Assembly: GCF_000498575.2 (NCBI RefSeq)
Contig: NZ_AWSQ01000004.1
Coordinates: 531,834 to 595,833, forward strand
DNA: 64,000 bases
Origin: Pseudomonas taeanensis MS-3
GTDB taxonomy: Bacteria; Pseudomonadota; Gammaproteobacteria; Pseudomonadales; Pseudomonadaceae
Direction of reading: 5' to 3'
A program made the position numbers and the translations under genes. This document shows, piece after piece, positions 1 through 7,946 of the stretch. Position 1 is the first letter of the stretch; each line of letters starts with the position of its first letter. Below the pieces are notes generated by a model. That model did not search any database, was not told where the DNA came from, and saw nothing but the letters and a program-made list of their open reading frames with translations.

Positions 1-1
1 C

Positions 2-535
2 GGCACCTTCTTCGCCATGGAGCAGATGGGCGTGGCCGCCGACCTGACCACCTTCGCCAAGTCCATCGCCGGCGGCTTCCCGCTAGCCGGGGTGTGCGGC
101 AAGGCCGAGTACATGGATGCGATCGCTCCGGGTGGCCTGGGCGGCACCTATGCCGGCAGCCCGATTGCCTGCGCCGCGGCGCTGGCGGTGATGGAGGTGT
201 TCGAGGAAGAACAGCTGCTGGAGCACTGCAAGGCGGTTGGCGAGCGTCTGGTCACTGGCCTCAAGGCCATCCAGGCCAAACACAAGGCCATCGGCGACGT
301 GCGCGCCCTGGGCGCGATGATCGCGGTCGAGTTGTTCGAAGGCGGCGACCTGCACAAGCCCAACGCGGCACTGGTCGGCCAGGTCGTCGCCAAGGCGCGC
401 GACAAGGGTCTGATCCTGCTGTCCTGCGGCACCTACGGCAACGTGTTGCGCGTACTGGTACCGATCACCGCCGAAGAAGCATTGTTGGACAAGGGCCTGG
501 CGATCATCGCCGAGTGCTTCGACGAACTCGCCTGA
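2..535 (+). CDS. gabT: 4-aminobutyrate aminotransferase, C-terminal part
   Basis: The 5' end lies outside the window; 177 residues remain of an expected ~425. The enzyme is a PLP-dependent class III aminotransferase moving the amino group of GABA to 2-oxoglutarate, giving succinate semialdehyde and glutamate in the cytoplasm. The fragment opens just before the PLP-lysine motif TFAKSIAGGFPL (Lys at fragment residue 20), followed by GGLGGTYAGSP and the C-terminal small domain ending in DELA. The sequence closely resembles Pseudomonas GabT, although other class III transaminases of GABA or aminovalerate share these motifs. In Pseudomonas gabD normally lies just upstream. A strong terminator follows within 10 bases. 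Confidence 0.9.
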   Translation, partial: GTFFAMEQMGVAADLTTFAKSIAGGFPLAGVCGKAEYMDAIAPGGLGGTYAGSPIACAAALAVMEVFEEEQLLEHCKAVGERLVTGLKAIQAKHKAIGDVRALGAMIAVELFEGGDLHKPNAALVGQVVAKARDKGLILLSCGTYGNVLRVLVPITAEEALLDKGLAIIAECFDELA

Positions 536-544
536 GGCACAGCA

Positions 545-597
545 AACGCCATAAAGGCAGCAGGTATGTTCAGCCCTTCCCTGCTGCTTTATGGCGT
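545..597 (+). terminator. Hairpin terminator downstream of gabT
   Basis: A nearly perfect 19-20 bp inverted repeat (AACGCCATAAAGGCAGCAGG against its complement, with one base missing in the right arm) encloses a 14-base loop, starting ten bases after the gabT stop. There is no long T run, so termination strength is uncertain. Confidence 0.7.
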
Positions 598-600
598 TCA

Positions 601-1522
601 GCTTGGCCCAAGAGCAGTTACTGCTCGGCAGCCTTGATATGCGCTGCTTGAGGAGGCCTGGGGCGGTACTCCACAACCCAGCCAACACCTCGACATCACC
701 CCTGTTCCGATCGTCGACACCCTCCCTTTTTCTCCCATGCGTAGCGCCCTGCCGTGCTGTGCGGCTCATGCCAGCTTGGCTTTAGCAAAACTGGGCAGCC
801 CCTGCAGTTGAGCGTCAATCTGCTTGATGGTGTAAGCCCCGATCGGGATGGCCGAAGTCGCCGCCGTGGAGGTGCCATCGGGCACCATAGCGGCCTTCCC
901 TGGTTTGAGCTGCCTGCCTTCATGATTGAGCTGACCAGGCATGACGAGCTGACCAGCCTACAGCGCATCGTGGATAGCCCCTAACTCTTCCCTAGGCCAC
1001 GCCAGGGCAAACACTTTTCCAGCGTGGTCATGTTGATGGGCTTACGTCGAATGGGGCGCGAATATCTGGCCATGCACGAACTCCTCCGCACGTCCCGCGA
1101 CTGGGCGCAATACACAACCCCTGCTCTGCAGAGAGCATCATTCGAAGTGATATTAAACTCGTGTGAATACCTTCGTCCCCGGCAGCTCAACGTTAGGCCG
1201 AGATGCAACAGGTGCCGACCAATCTGGCTGTAATGTTCAGGTACTCGACCGCCGCGAATCAGGAGTCTCCAAACATTTCGAATTGGAATTCTTCAATCGG
1301 CCCTATTTGATAATCGGTTTACCGCGAGCAGTAGGTCGGAGCGCTCCTTCACGGCCAACGGCCCTGTGATGCGCTGGAAGAAGTGGTTCATGGCCATAGT
1401 GCATCCACTCACCATGGGCACTTAATACTGCGTCACCCCACCGGCGCTAAAGCGTGAGCACCCGCCCAAACTCAAGCAGCACATATCGACCGTTCCAATG
1501 ACTTAGCGCCGGAGACATCTAC
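601..1522. other. Gene-poor decayed stretch between gabT and the COG0523 gene
   Basis: No reading frame here has convincing coding character from start to stop. The largest frames are 60-90 codons, overlap on opposite strands and lack ribosome binding sites. Pieces look like eroded coding sequence: a 58-codon minus-strand frame at 766-942, and a plus-strand tail ending near 1424 with hydrophobic residues (WFMAIVHPLTMGT). A 10-bp inverted repeat, CCGGCGCTAA, occurs at 1441-1450 and 1503-1512 just beyond the 3' end of the next gene. I read it as remnants of lost genes. Confidence 0.4.
766..942 (-). pseudogene. Possible C-terminal remnant of an unidentified gene
   Basis: This 58-codon frame begins MPGQLNHEGRQLKPGK and ends GLPSFAKAKLA. 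Its balanced composition and soluble-protein look contrast with the arginine- and serine-rich frames around it. A stop codon lies seven codons upstream in the same frame, so any original N-terminus is gone. I do not recognise the family and cannot exclude chance. Confidence 0.25.
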
Positions 1523-2497
1523 CTATGCGATGCACTGCTCAAATGCTGTCTGGAAAGCCGCCGCATCGATAGCTCCGCGTTTGCCGATGACAATCACTTG
1601 GCTAAATGGCGCAGTACCCTGCCATTTCTCGGCTGGGTTGATCTCACATCTATTACCCACCAGATGCATGATGCAGCGCTGCCCCGGCACCTCGGCGATG
1701 TTGCAAACCCCTTTGGCGCGGTAGATATCGGTGGGTAGCGCTGCCAATGTCTGACGTAGGGCTTTGAGTGAGAGAGGCTGATCGCTGCTCCAGCACCAGG
1801 TGTCGAAGATCGCACCATGGTCGCGGGCGGGCGTTATGCCGAGCGAGTGTGAGGGGACTCGAGATTCAGCCGGCTTTAGTTTGCCGTCCGAATTGAAGCG
1901 TCCCACCCCGAGCACCAGCTCCAGCGGCACTTCGCAGTGCCGGGCTTCCAGCAGCCGTGCCTTAGGGTAAAGCCAGCGTGCCCGCAGGGCGTCGACCTGC
2001 TCGCGGCGAACTTGATCAATCTTATTCAGGACGATGATGTCAGCTGCATCCAACTGCTCCATTGCCAGTTGCGCCATCACGCCTTCAAGATTTTCAAATT
2101 GTGCCGCGTCGACCACCGTGAGGATGCTGTCGATGCTCAAGACGTCGCGGAACTGCGGGTAACGCAGGGTATTGGCGATTTTTACCGGATTGGAGACACC
2201 ACTGGCCTCGATGACGATGTATTCGGGGCGGTTTTCCCGATTGTCGAGCATGCGGCCGAGCTGCTCGATCAAGTCACTTTCGACAGTGCAGCAAATGCAG
2301 CCGTTGGCCAGACTGATGGTGGTCTGGGTTTGGCTGACGATCAGCTGGCTGTCGATGTTGATAGCGCCGAAATCGTTGACCATCACCGCCATGCGCAGGC
2401 CATGATCGCTGCTGAGAATGCGGTTCAGCAGGGTGGTCTTGCCCGCGCCCAAAAAGCCAGAAACTATCGTCACCGGGATGCTATTGCGTCTGTTCAT
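1523..2497 (-). CDS. COG0523 (CobW/YjiA-type) G3E-family metal GTPase
   Basis: This 324-residue P-loop GTPase belongs to the family whose members deliver or handle metal ions such as cobalt, zinc or nickel. Visible motifs are Walker A GFLGAGKT (residues 14-21), the family-defining metal-binding CxCC in NGCICCTV (Cys67, 69, 70), Walker B-like EASG (97-100) and the NKID guanine-specificity motif (158-161). A CobW C-terminal domain fills roughly 220-320. No histidine-rich insert is present. The start has an AGGAG ribosome binding site six bases upstream. It ends the minus-strand cluster, 53 bases after a metal-dependent amidohydrolase gene. That suggests, but does not prove, a role in metallating that enzyme or the aldolase. 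Confidence 0.88.
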   Translation of the reverse strand: MNRRNSIPVTIVSGFLGAGKTTLLNRILSSDHGLRMAVMVNDFGAINIDSQLIVSQTQTTISLANGCICCTVESDLIEQLGRMLDNRENRPEYIVIEASGVSNPVKIANTLRYPQFRDVLSIDSILTVVDAAQFENLEGVMAQLAMEQLDAADIIVLNKIDQVRREQVDALRARWLYPKARLLEARHCEVPLELVLGVGRFNSDGKLKPAESRVPSHSLGITPARDHGAIFDTWCWSSDQPLSLKALRQTLAALPTDIYRAKGVCNIAEVPGQRCIMHLVGNRCEINPAEKWQGTAPFSQVIVIGKRGAIDAAAFQTAFEQCIA

Positions 2498-2550
2498 AGA
2501 ATCTCCTACTACTTGGCAATGGGCAGGGGCCTAGCCCCCCACCGGTTGAA

Positions 2551-4287
2551 TCAGAAGTTCGGCAACTCGCCCTGCCAGATCGCGGCGTAATCGGTGCCAT
2601 CGAACTCGCCCAGACGGTCCCAGGTCACTTCGCCTTCGAGCAAGGTCAGTTGCACCTGGGTGTTGTGGATATTGCCCTTGGCCGCGATGTCGAACAGGTT
2701 GCGGTCGAGCACGATCAGGTCCGCTGACTTGCCGACTGTGATGGAGCCAGCTTGCCCCTCAATACCCATGCACCAAGCGCCGTTGATGGTCATCACGCTG
2801 ATGGCCTGCTCCAGAGAGATCGGCTTGCCGTAGAAGCTGCCTTCTTCCTCAGCAAACGGGTTCTGGCGGGTGATCATGGCTTCGAAGCCAATCCAGGGAT
2901 TGAGGCTGGACACCGGCCAATCGGTGCCCATTACCGCGACACCACCGGCTTCGAGCACGCCCTTGAAGTTGTAGGCGCGCTGCATGCGTTCCTCGCCAAA
3001 CACGGCGCGCGCATTGGCAAAGGAGGAAGGGAACCAGCCTACCGGAGAGAACTCGGCGGTAACCTGCAGCTCAGCGAAGCGCGGCAAGTTGGCGTCCAGC
3101 AGAGTCGTGCTGTGCGCGCATTGGTGACGCACGCCGCTGTCGCCGTTGCGCCGCCGTGCCTCAGCCACTGCATCGAGGAACAGATCGGAAGCGCCGTCGC
3201 CGGTGCAATGGGCAATTACGCGGACGCCCTTACGGTCCATGTCCACCACCATATCGGTGATGTGCTCGGGGGTCAGATTGAGGTGGCCGCGCCAGCTGCT
3301 TTCGCCCGGCCAAGCGCTAGACAGGTAGGAGGAGCGGGATTCGTGGGTGCCGTCGAAATGGAACTTAACCGCGTTGGCGTTGAGTCGGGCACTGCGGTAG
3401 AAGTGGCGTTCGCCAGCCAGCAACTCCCAGCGGCGCTTGACCGGGAAGATGTCATCCTGCCAGCTGATTGCTGCCTCCACCCGCACGGACAATTCGCCGG
3501 CCTGATCGATGGATTTAAGCGCGTTAAGCCGGTGTTCGCAGACATGCACGTACTTGGTGCCCACCACACCATGGCCGCTCTGGAATTGCACACCTTCGCG
3601 GTAGGCACGCTTGAGCGCATGCTGCGGGGTCGGCGGCATGGTCGCGTGGATCATCGCATAGGCACCATCCACCAATATGCCCGTGGGTTCTGCAGTCACA
3701 CTGTCGCGCTCAATATAGCCGTGGCGCGGGTCTGTGGTGTCCGTATTGATACCCGCCAGCTCCAGCGCTTTGGAGTTGACCAGCATGCAACCCCATGAGC
3801 GGTCGAGAATTGCCACGGGGCGGTCCGGCATAAAGCTGTCCAACCACTCGCGATCTGCTACCAGGCCGGCCTGTTTGAAGGTGTAGCGCACGAAGTACTG
3901 CCCATATATCCAGCCATCCCCGGGATGACTTTCGGCATAGTCGAGCACGGCCTGCTTGACCTGCTCTGGCGTAGGATCATCCAAACCGATGGCCAAGTCA
4001 CCGGAATAACCGGGAGCCAAGGCAAGGTCTGGGTGGGTGTGCATATCGTAGAGCCCCGGCATGGCGAAGCGTCCATTGAGATCGACAACTCGCGTGTGTG
4101 CACCAATACAGGAGGCAACCTCAGCGGCCCTGCCGACGGCAATGAAACGCCCGCCACGAATGGCTACAGCGTCGGCCCATGGATTGCTCGCATCCACGGT
4201 GTAGATGCGGCCATTGGTCAATACCAAGTCGGCGGCGCCGGTATTGCCCGGAATGTTAGAGGAGCTGAAGTCAGCGGGATTACCCAT
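2551..4287 (-). CDS. YtcJ-type metal-dependent amidohydrolase
   Basis: The product is 578 residues, usual for the Amidohydrolase_3/YtcJ family, which hydrolyses amide or related C-N bonds with an active-site metal in a TIM barrel. The N-terminal beta-sandwich strand DLVLTNGRIYTVD (about 20-32) leads to the metal-binding HxH in YDMHTHPD (His83, His85). Further landmarks are VIAHCTGDGASD (about 355-370) and the catalytic-aspartate region GTDWPVSSLNPW near residue 455. No signal peptide is apparent, so it is probably cytoplasmic. Substrate is unknown; relatives act on N-acyl or carbamoyl compounds. It sits between a YjiH-type membrane protein gene and the COG0523 GTPase gene. Confidence 0.85.
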   Translation of the reverse strand: MGNPADFSSSNIPGNTGAADLVLTNGRIYTVDASNPWADAVAIRGGRFIAVGRAAEVASCIGAHTRVVDLNGRFAMPGLYDMHTHPDLALAPGYSGDLAIGLDDPTPEQVKQAVLDYAESHPGDGWIYGQYFVRYTFKQAGLVADREWLDSFMPDRPVAILDRSWGCMLVNSKALELAGINTDTTDPRHGYIERDSVTAEPTGILVDGAYAMIHATMPPTPQHALKRAYREGVQFQSGHGVVGTKYVHVCEHRLNALKSIDQAGELSVRVEAAISWQDDIFPVKRRWELLAGERHFYRSARLNANAVKFHFDGTHESRSSYLSSAWPGESSWRGHLNLTPEHITDMVVDMDRKGVRVIAHCTGDGASDLFLDAVAEARRRNGDSGVRHQCAHSTTLLDANLPRFAELQVTAEFSPVGWFPSSFANARAVFGEERMQRAYNFKGVLEAGGVAVMGTDWPVSSLNPWIGFEAMITRQNPFAEEEGSFYGKPISLEQAISVMTINGAWCMGIEGQAGSITVGKSADLIVLDRNLFDIAAKGNIHNTQVQLTLLEGEVTWDRLGEFDGTDYAAIWQGELPNF

Positions 4288-4315
4288 GGCAGAAAACCTG
4301 AAGCAGAAGTCTTAA

Positions 4316-4342
4316 GGAAAAGGCGGGCAGCCTGCCCGCCTT
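4316..4342 (-). terminator. Hairpin terminator or attenuator inside the cluster
   Basis: On the minus strand a perfect 11-bp stem, AAGGCGGGCAG paired across a single central base, is followed directly by TTTTCC. It lies between the YjiH-type gene and the amidohydrolase gene, so transcription from the aldolase promoter may stop or be reduced here. Confidence 0.65.
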
Positions 4343-4357
4343 GGCAGAGGCTATTGC

Positions 4358-5749
4358 TCAGCCGAGCATTAGATGCCCTAGCACGGACAGGACCGGCAGC
4401 GAGATAAACACGCGCAAGAAATAGATCAGTACCAGATCGCGAAGTCGCAGGCCGATATCGGCCTTGATCAGGATGATCGCCGCCTCGGTGAAGAAGATGA
4501 TCTGGGTGACCGCAACGCCCGCCATCACGAAGCGCGTTACTTCGCTCTCGATACTGGCGCCGAGAATCGACGGCATGATGCTGTCGACTATGCCGGCCAG
4601 CAGCGCGGGGGCCGCCTTGTCTGCTTCCGGCAATTGCAGCAGTTCAAGATAGGGCACCAGAGGCAGCGACAGTGTCTGGAACAGGCTGGTGAACTCGATC
4701 AGGGCCAGGCCGACACAACCGACCAGCATCATCGCCGGGTAGATGGAGATAGCAATGTCGGCGCTGACATGCAGTCCGTGCTTGAGTTGCTCCAGAGGTG
4801 AACTGGCGTTATCGGCACGCTCGACGGCGCGACGCAAGCCTAAGGCAAACAGCCCCTCGCCTTCACGACGATCGGTCTTCAACTGCTTGCCTACGGCCGG
4901 GTTGTAAGTCTGGGCCTTACCACGCAGCGGCGGCAGCTTGGGGACAATCAACGCGCAGATAACCCCGGTGATAGCGACAGCGATGTACCACTGGATGAAC
5001 ACATGCTCCATGCCGATCAGTTTGAGCAGCAGGTAGGAGTAGGCAATCGATACGATGGAGAAATTGGTAGCGATGGTGCAGGCTTCACGGCTGCTGTAGA
5101 AGCCCTGACGATACTGCTGGGTGGTCAGAATGATACCCACGCTGGACGCCGACAACCAAGAAGCCAGGCAGTCCACTGCTGCGCGTCCGGGGAGGCCAAA
5201 GAGCTTCTCGAACACCCGGCTCACCAGGCTGCCGATAAACTCCATCAGGCCATAATCGGTCAGCAGTGGTAGCAGGATGGCGGAGAGGAAATAGATTGCC
5301 AGCACCACCGGACCGACGTCGTAGAGCATCACCCCACCGGTATTGCGGTGCCAGACCCACTCAGGACCCACCTCGAAGTAGACCATTGCCATCAGCACCG
5401 CACCGATGATCCGCACCAGGGTCCAACCGAGCCCCGGGTTGAACATCTGGACGAAGCGGTTTTGGATATTCTTCAGCGGACTGAAGCTGACCAGCAGGGT
5501 TATCAGGCTAGGAATGATGGCGACAGCGGCCGTGGCGGTCACCATCATGGGTTTGACGACATCGTTCACATAATCGATAACGAACGCGATCATGATCGTC
5601 ATACGGCCATCGATGCTTATCGGCGTTAAGAAGAGCAGTACGCCGAGCAGCGTGGGAATGATGAAGCGCAGCAATTGCTGCGTGGTGTATTGACCGAGCA
5701 CGCTACCTGCTTCGGGTACAGAGGCTTTGGTATTGGGTTGTTCGAGCAT
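4358..5749 (-). CDS. YjiH-type membrane protein with nucleoside-recognition (Gate) domain
   Basis: This 463-residue protein has about ten hydrophobic segments. The N-terminal half carries LLRFIIPTLLGVLLFLTPI and an inner-membrane core; around residues 180-260 it has the Gate-like stretch with FGLPGRAAVDCLASWL and SVGIILTTQQY. It resembles the YjiH family, presumed inner-membrane transporters of unknown substrate. I chose the ATG at 5749, preceded by AAAAGG; a GTG two codons earlier is the alternative. It follows the class II aldolase gene by 100 bases and precedes the amidohydrolase gene, so uptake or export of the pathway substrate is a reasonable guess. Confidence 0.8.
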   Translation of the reverse strand: MLEQPNTKASVPEAGSVLGQYTTQQLLRFIIPTLLGVLLFLTPISIDGRMTIMIAFVIDYVNDVVKPMMVTATAAVAIIPSLITLLVSFSPLKNIQNRFVQMFNPGLGWTLVRIIGAVLMAMVYFEVGPEWVWHRNTGGVMLYDVGPVVLAIYFLSAILLPLLTDYGLMEFIGSLVSRVFEKLFGLPGRAAVDCLASWLSASSVGIILTTQQYRQGFYSSREACTIATNFSIVSIAYSYLLLKLIGMEHVFIQWYIAVAITGVICALIVPKLPPLRGKAQTYNPAVGKQLKTDRREGEGLFALGLRRAVERADNASSPLEQLKHGLHVSADIAISIYPAMMLVGCVGLALIEFTSLFQTLSLPLVPYLELLQLPEADKAAPALLAGIVDSIMPSILGASIESEVTRFVMAGVAVTQIIFFTEAAIILIKADIGLRLRDLVLIYFLRVFISLPVLSVLGHLMLG

Positions 5750-5849
5750 TTTCACACCTTTTATTGTATTTGTGATTGGTCAGCCAGCAGAAGCACCCGC
5801 AGGCTCGTCAGGGCTGTGCAAGGTTTGTTCTCGCAGTTGCCGCTGCAGG

Positions 5850-6590
5850 TCAGTTGCGGAAGGAAGGATCGAGGCGGTCCAGCTTGCGCAACTCGGCGTT
5901 CCAGACCAGTTCCACGCTCTCGTTGTGGTAATGCTCGTGTTCGAACTGGCGGGCGGTGAACTCGCAATCCTGTGACGACGGGATGACCAGCGGGCGCCCG
6001 GTTTTCATTGCTTCCAGCTGAATCTCGCAAGCCTGGTTCAGGTAGTACATGAAGAAGTACGCCTCAGCGACGCTGCGACCGACCGTTAGCAGGCCGTGGT
6101 TGCGCAGGATCGCGCACTGCCTGTCGCCCAATGCGGCGACAATACGTGCGCGCACTTCCAGATCCAGGGGAATGCCTTCGTAGTCGTAATAGGCCACCCG
6201 CTCATAAAAGGCCATGTTGGTCTGATTCAGCGGCAGCAAGCCTTCTTCCAGAGCCGCCACTGCCATGCCAGCCAGGGTGTGCGTGTGCATCACGCAGACC
6301 GCGTCGTGGCGATGCGTATGGATGGCGCTGTGGATGGTGAAGCCCGCGGGATTTACCTCGGGGGCGCTGTCGTCCAGTTTGTTGCCATTCACATCGATGG
6401 CCACTAGGTTGGACGCGCTGATTTCCTCGGGCAGCAAGCCATACTGATTGATCAGAAAAGCCGGTTCATCCATAGGCAGGCGTACCGATATATGGGTGAA
6501 GACCTGATCGCTCCAGCCGTTGCGTTCCAGCAGGCGGTAGGCCGCCGCTAGATCGGTGCGTAGCGACTGCTCGGTGGCAGAGTTATTCAT
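5850..6590 (-). CDS. Class II aldolase/adducin family protein
   Basis: This 246-residue protein has the class II aldolase fold, which uses a divalent metal bound by histidines to cleave or decarboxylate sugar phosphates and hydroxy acids. Metal-ligand motifs are visible as CVMHTHTLAG (about 105-114) and ILRNHGLL (about 160-167). I chose the start at 6590 because GAGG lies eight bases upstream; an in-frame ATG 11 codons earlier lacks this. It is the first gene of a minus-strand cluster and is transcribed divergently from a LysR gene, the usual layout for a regulator and its target. Substrate is unknown; length and domain are typical of the adducin-like subgroup. Confidence 0.85.
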   Translation of the reverse strand: MNNSATEQSLRTDLAAAYRLLERNGWSDQVFTHISVRLPMDEPAFLINQYGLLPEEISASNLVAIDVNGNKLDDSAPEVNPAGFTIHSAIHTHRHDAVCVMHTHTLAGMAVAALEEGLLPLNQTNMAFYERVAYYDYEGIPLDLEVRARIVAALGDRQCAILRNHGLLTVGRSVAEAYFFMYYLNQACEIQLEAMKTGRPLVIPSSQDCEFTARQFEHEHYHNESVELVWNAELRKLDRLDPSFRN

Positions 6591-6772
6591 TGAGTGTCCT
6601 CGCAAACTGGTGTCGACAACCATGGATAGGAGTGAGAACAGCCTTGTGCCAAGAAGCTCAACTCTGTGCGGCTATCCACCGACCTTCCCTTTGCCAAGAG
6701 ATTAAGACGCTTGTTGTGGAGCGAATATCGACTTATTCTTCAGGCACTCATTCCAAAACGTCATGAACTCTG

Positions 6773-7702
6773 ATGCGCCGCCAGCTCCCTAGCATGATCT
6801 CCCTGAGTTGCTTCGCCGCCTTCGCTCGACATATGAGCGTCACCAAGGCTGCAGAGGAGCTGAACCTGACGCAGAGCGCCGTGAGTCGGCAAATCAAGAA
6901 TCTGGAGGACATGCTCGGCTGCGCATTGGTCGAGCGGGTCAAACAACGGCTGCTGCTGACCGACACCGGCCGTGAATATGTGCAGGAGATCAGCCTGCTG
7001 CTGGACCAGATGGAAGCCGCCACCCATCGAGTGCGCAGCAGCCATACGGGTCACCTGCGGGTGGGGGCGGAGCCGTCCTTCACTACCCGCTGGCTGCTAC
7101 CGAAACTCAGGGAGTACGTGCGACTACATCCCGATATCGACCTCGAGATCATGAATGACCTGCGACGCCTGTATGACAGCCATGAAGGCTACGACGTTGG
7201 GATTCTCTACGGGGACGGCAACTGGCCAGAGTTTGAGTCCCGTTTCCTGATGCACAGCGAAATGCTGGCAGTGTGCACGCCAGAGTTACTGGAACGTCAC
7301 GGCCCAATCGTCAAGCGGCGCGACATCCTGCGCTACCCCCTGCTGCACCATGCCGCCCACTCGTCGCTAATGAGGTCATCCACCCAACTGTGGCTGGATA
7401 AGGCTGGGCTTTCGCCAAAGGAAATCGAGGCATTGCCCGGTCAACGCCTGGAACACTTCCAGTTCGTCCTGGATGCCGCCCTCCACGGCCTGGGCGTGAC
7501 CGTGCTACCGCACTTTTTCGTGGCCAAGGATGTGGCCGAGGGACGCCTGGTGGTCGCCTGCCAGGAGCCACTGATCTGCGGTGGGTACTACGTAGTGATG
7601 CCCAGACACAGCCGCGATCCGAAGATCAATCGCTTTGCCGACTGGCTGTTGCAATGGCGTGATGGGCAGGAAAATTCATCCGCTGCACCGCTCTACAAGT
7701 AA
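6773..7702 (+). CDS. LysR-family transcriptional regulator (GcvA-like)
   Basis: The 309-residue product starts with a winged helix-turn-helix (residues about 8-67, AAEELNLTQSAVSRQIKNLE), followed by a periplasmic-binding-protein-like effector domain beginning near 95 (HLRVGAEPSFTTRWLLPKL). The opening RRQLPSM and the sequence TRWLLPKL are characteristic of the GcvA-like subgroup. It diverges from the class II aldolase gene across about 180 bases, so it probably controls that cluster in response to a pathway metabolite. No strong Shine-Dalgarno sequence is seen before the ATG. The effector is unknown. Confidence 0.9.
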   Translation: MRRQLPSMISLSCFAAFARHMSVTKAAEELNLTQSAVSRQIKNLEDMLGCALVERVKQRLLLTDTGREYVQEISLLLDQMEAATHRVRSSHTGHLRVGAEPSFTTRWLLPKLREYVRLHPDIDLEIMNDLRRLYDSHEGYDVGILYGDGNWPEFESRFLMHSEMLAVCTPELLERHGPIVKRRDILRYPLLHHAAHSSLMRSSTQLWLDKAGLSPKEIEALPGQRLEHFQFVLDAALHGLGVTVLPHFFVAKDVAEGRLVVACQEPLICGGYYVVMPRHSRDPKINRFADWLLQWRDGQENSSAAPLYK

Positions 7703-7946
7703 CACGGCCACGCCGCAACGGCTGGCACATGTAGTCCCCCCGGCCACCGACCTTTGGTCGCCATGCTGATATCCGGGCCGAACACCTTCAACACTGCTCC
7801 TCTAGCGTCTTGCTGGTCGCAGGTACATCGACTCGGGATGTCGACAATCTGTATCCCTCCCTTTCATCCCGCTCGATAGCTCGTATTTCACCACATCCAG
7901 ATGGCACGCGAGCGTGACCTGCAACGGCGTCAGCAGCACCCGCGAC

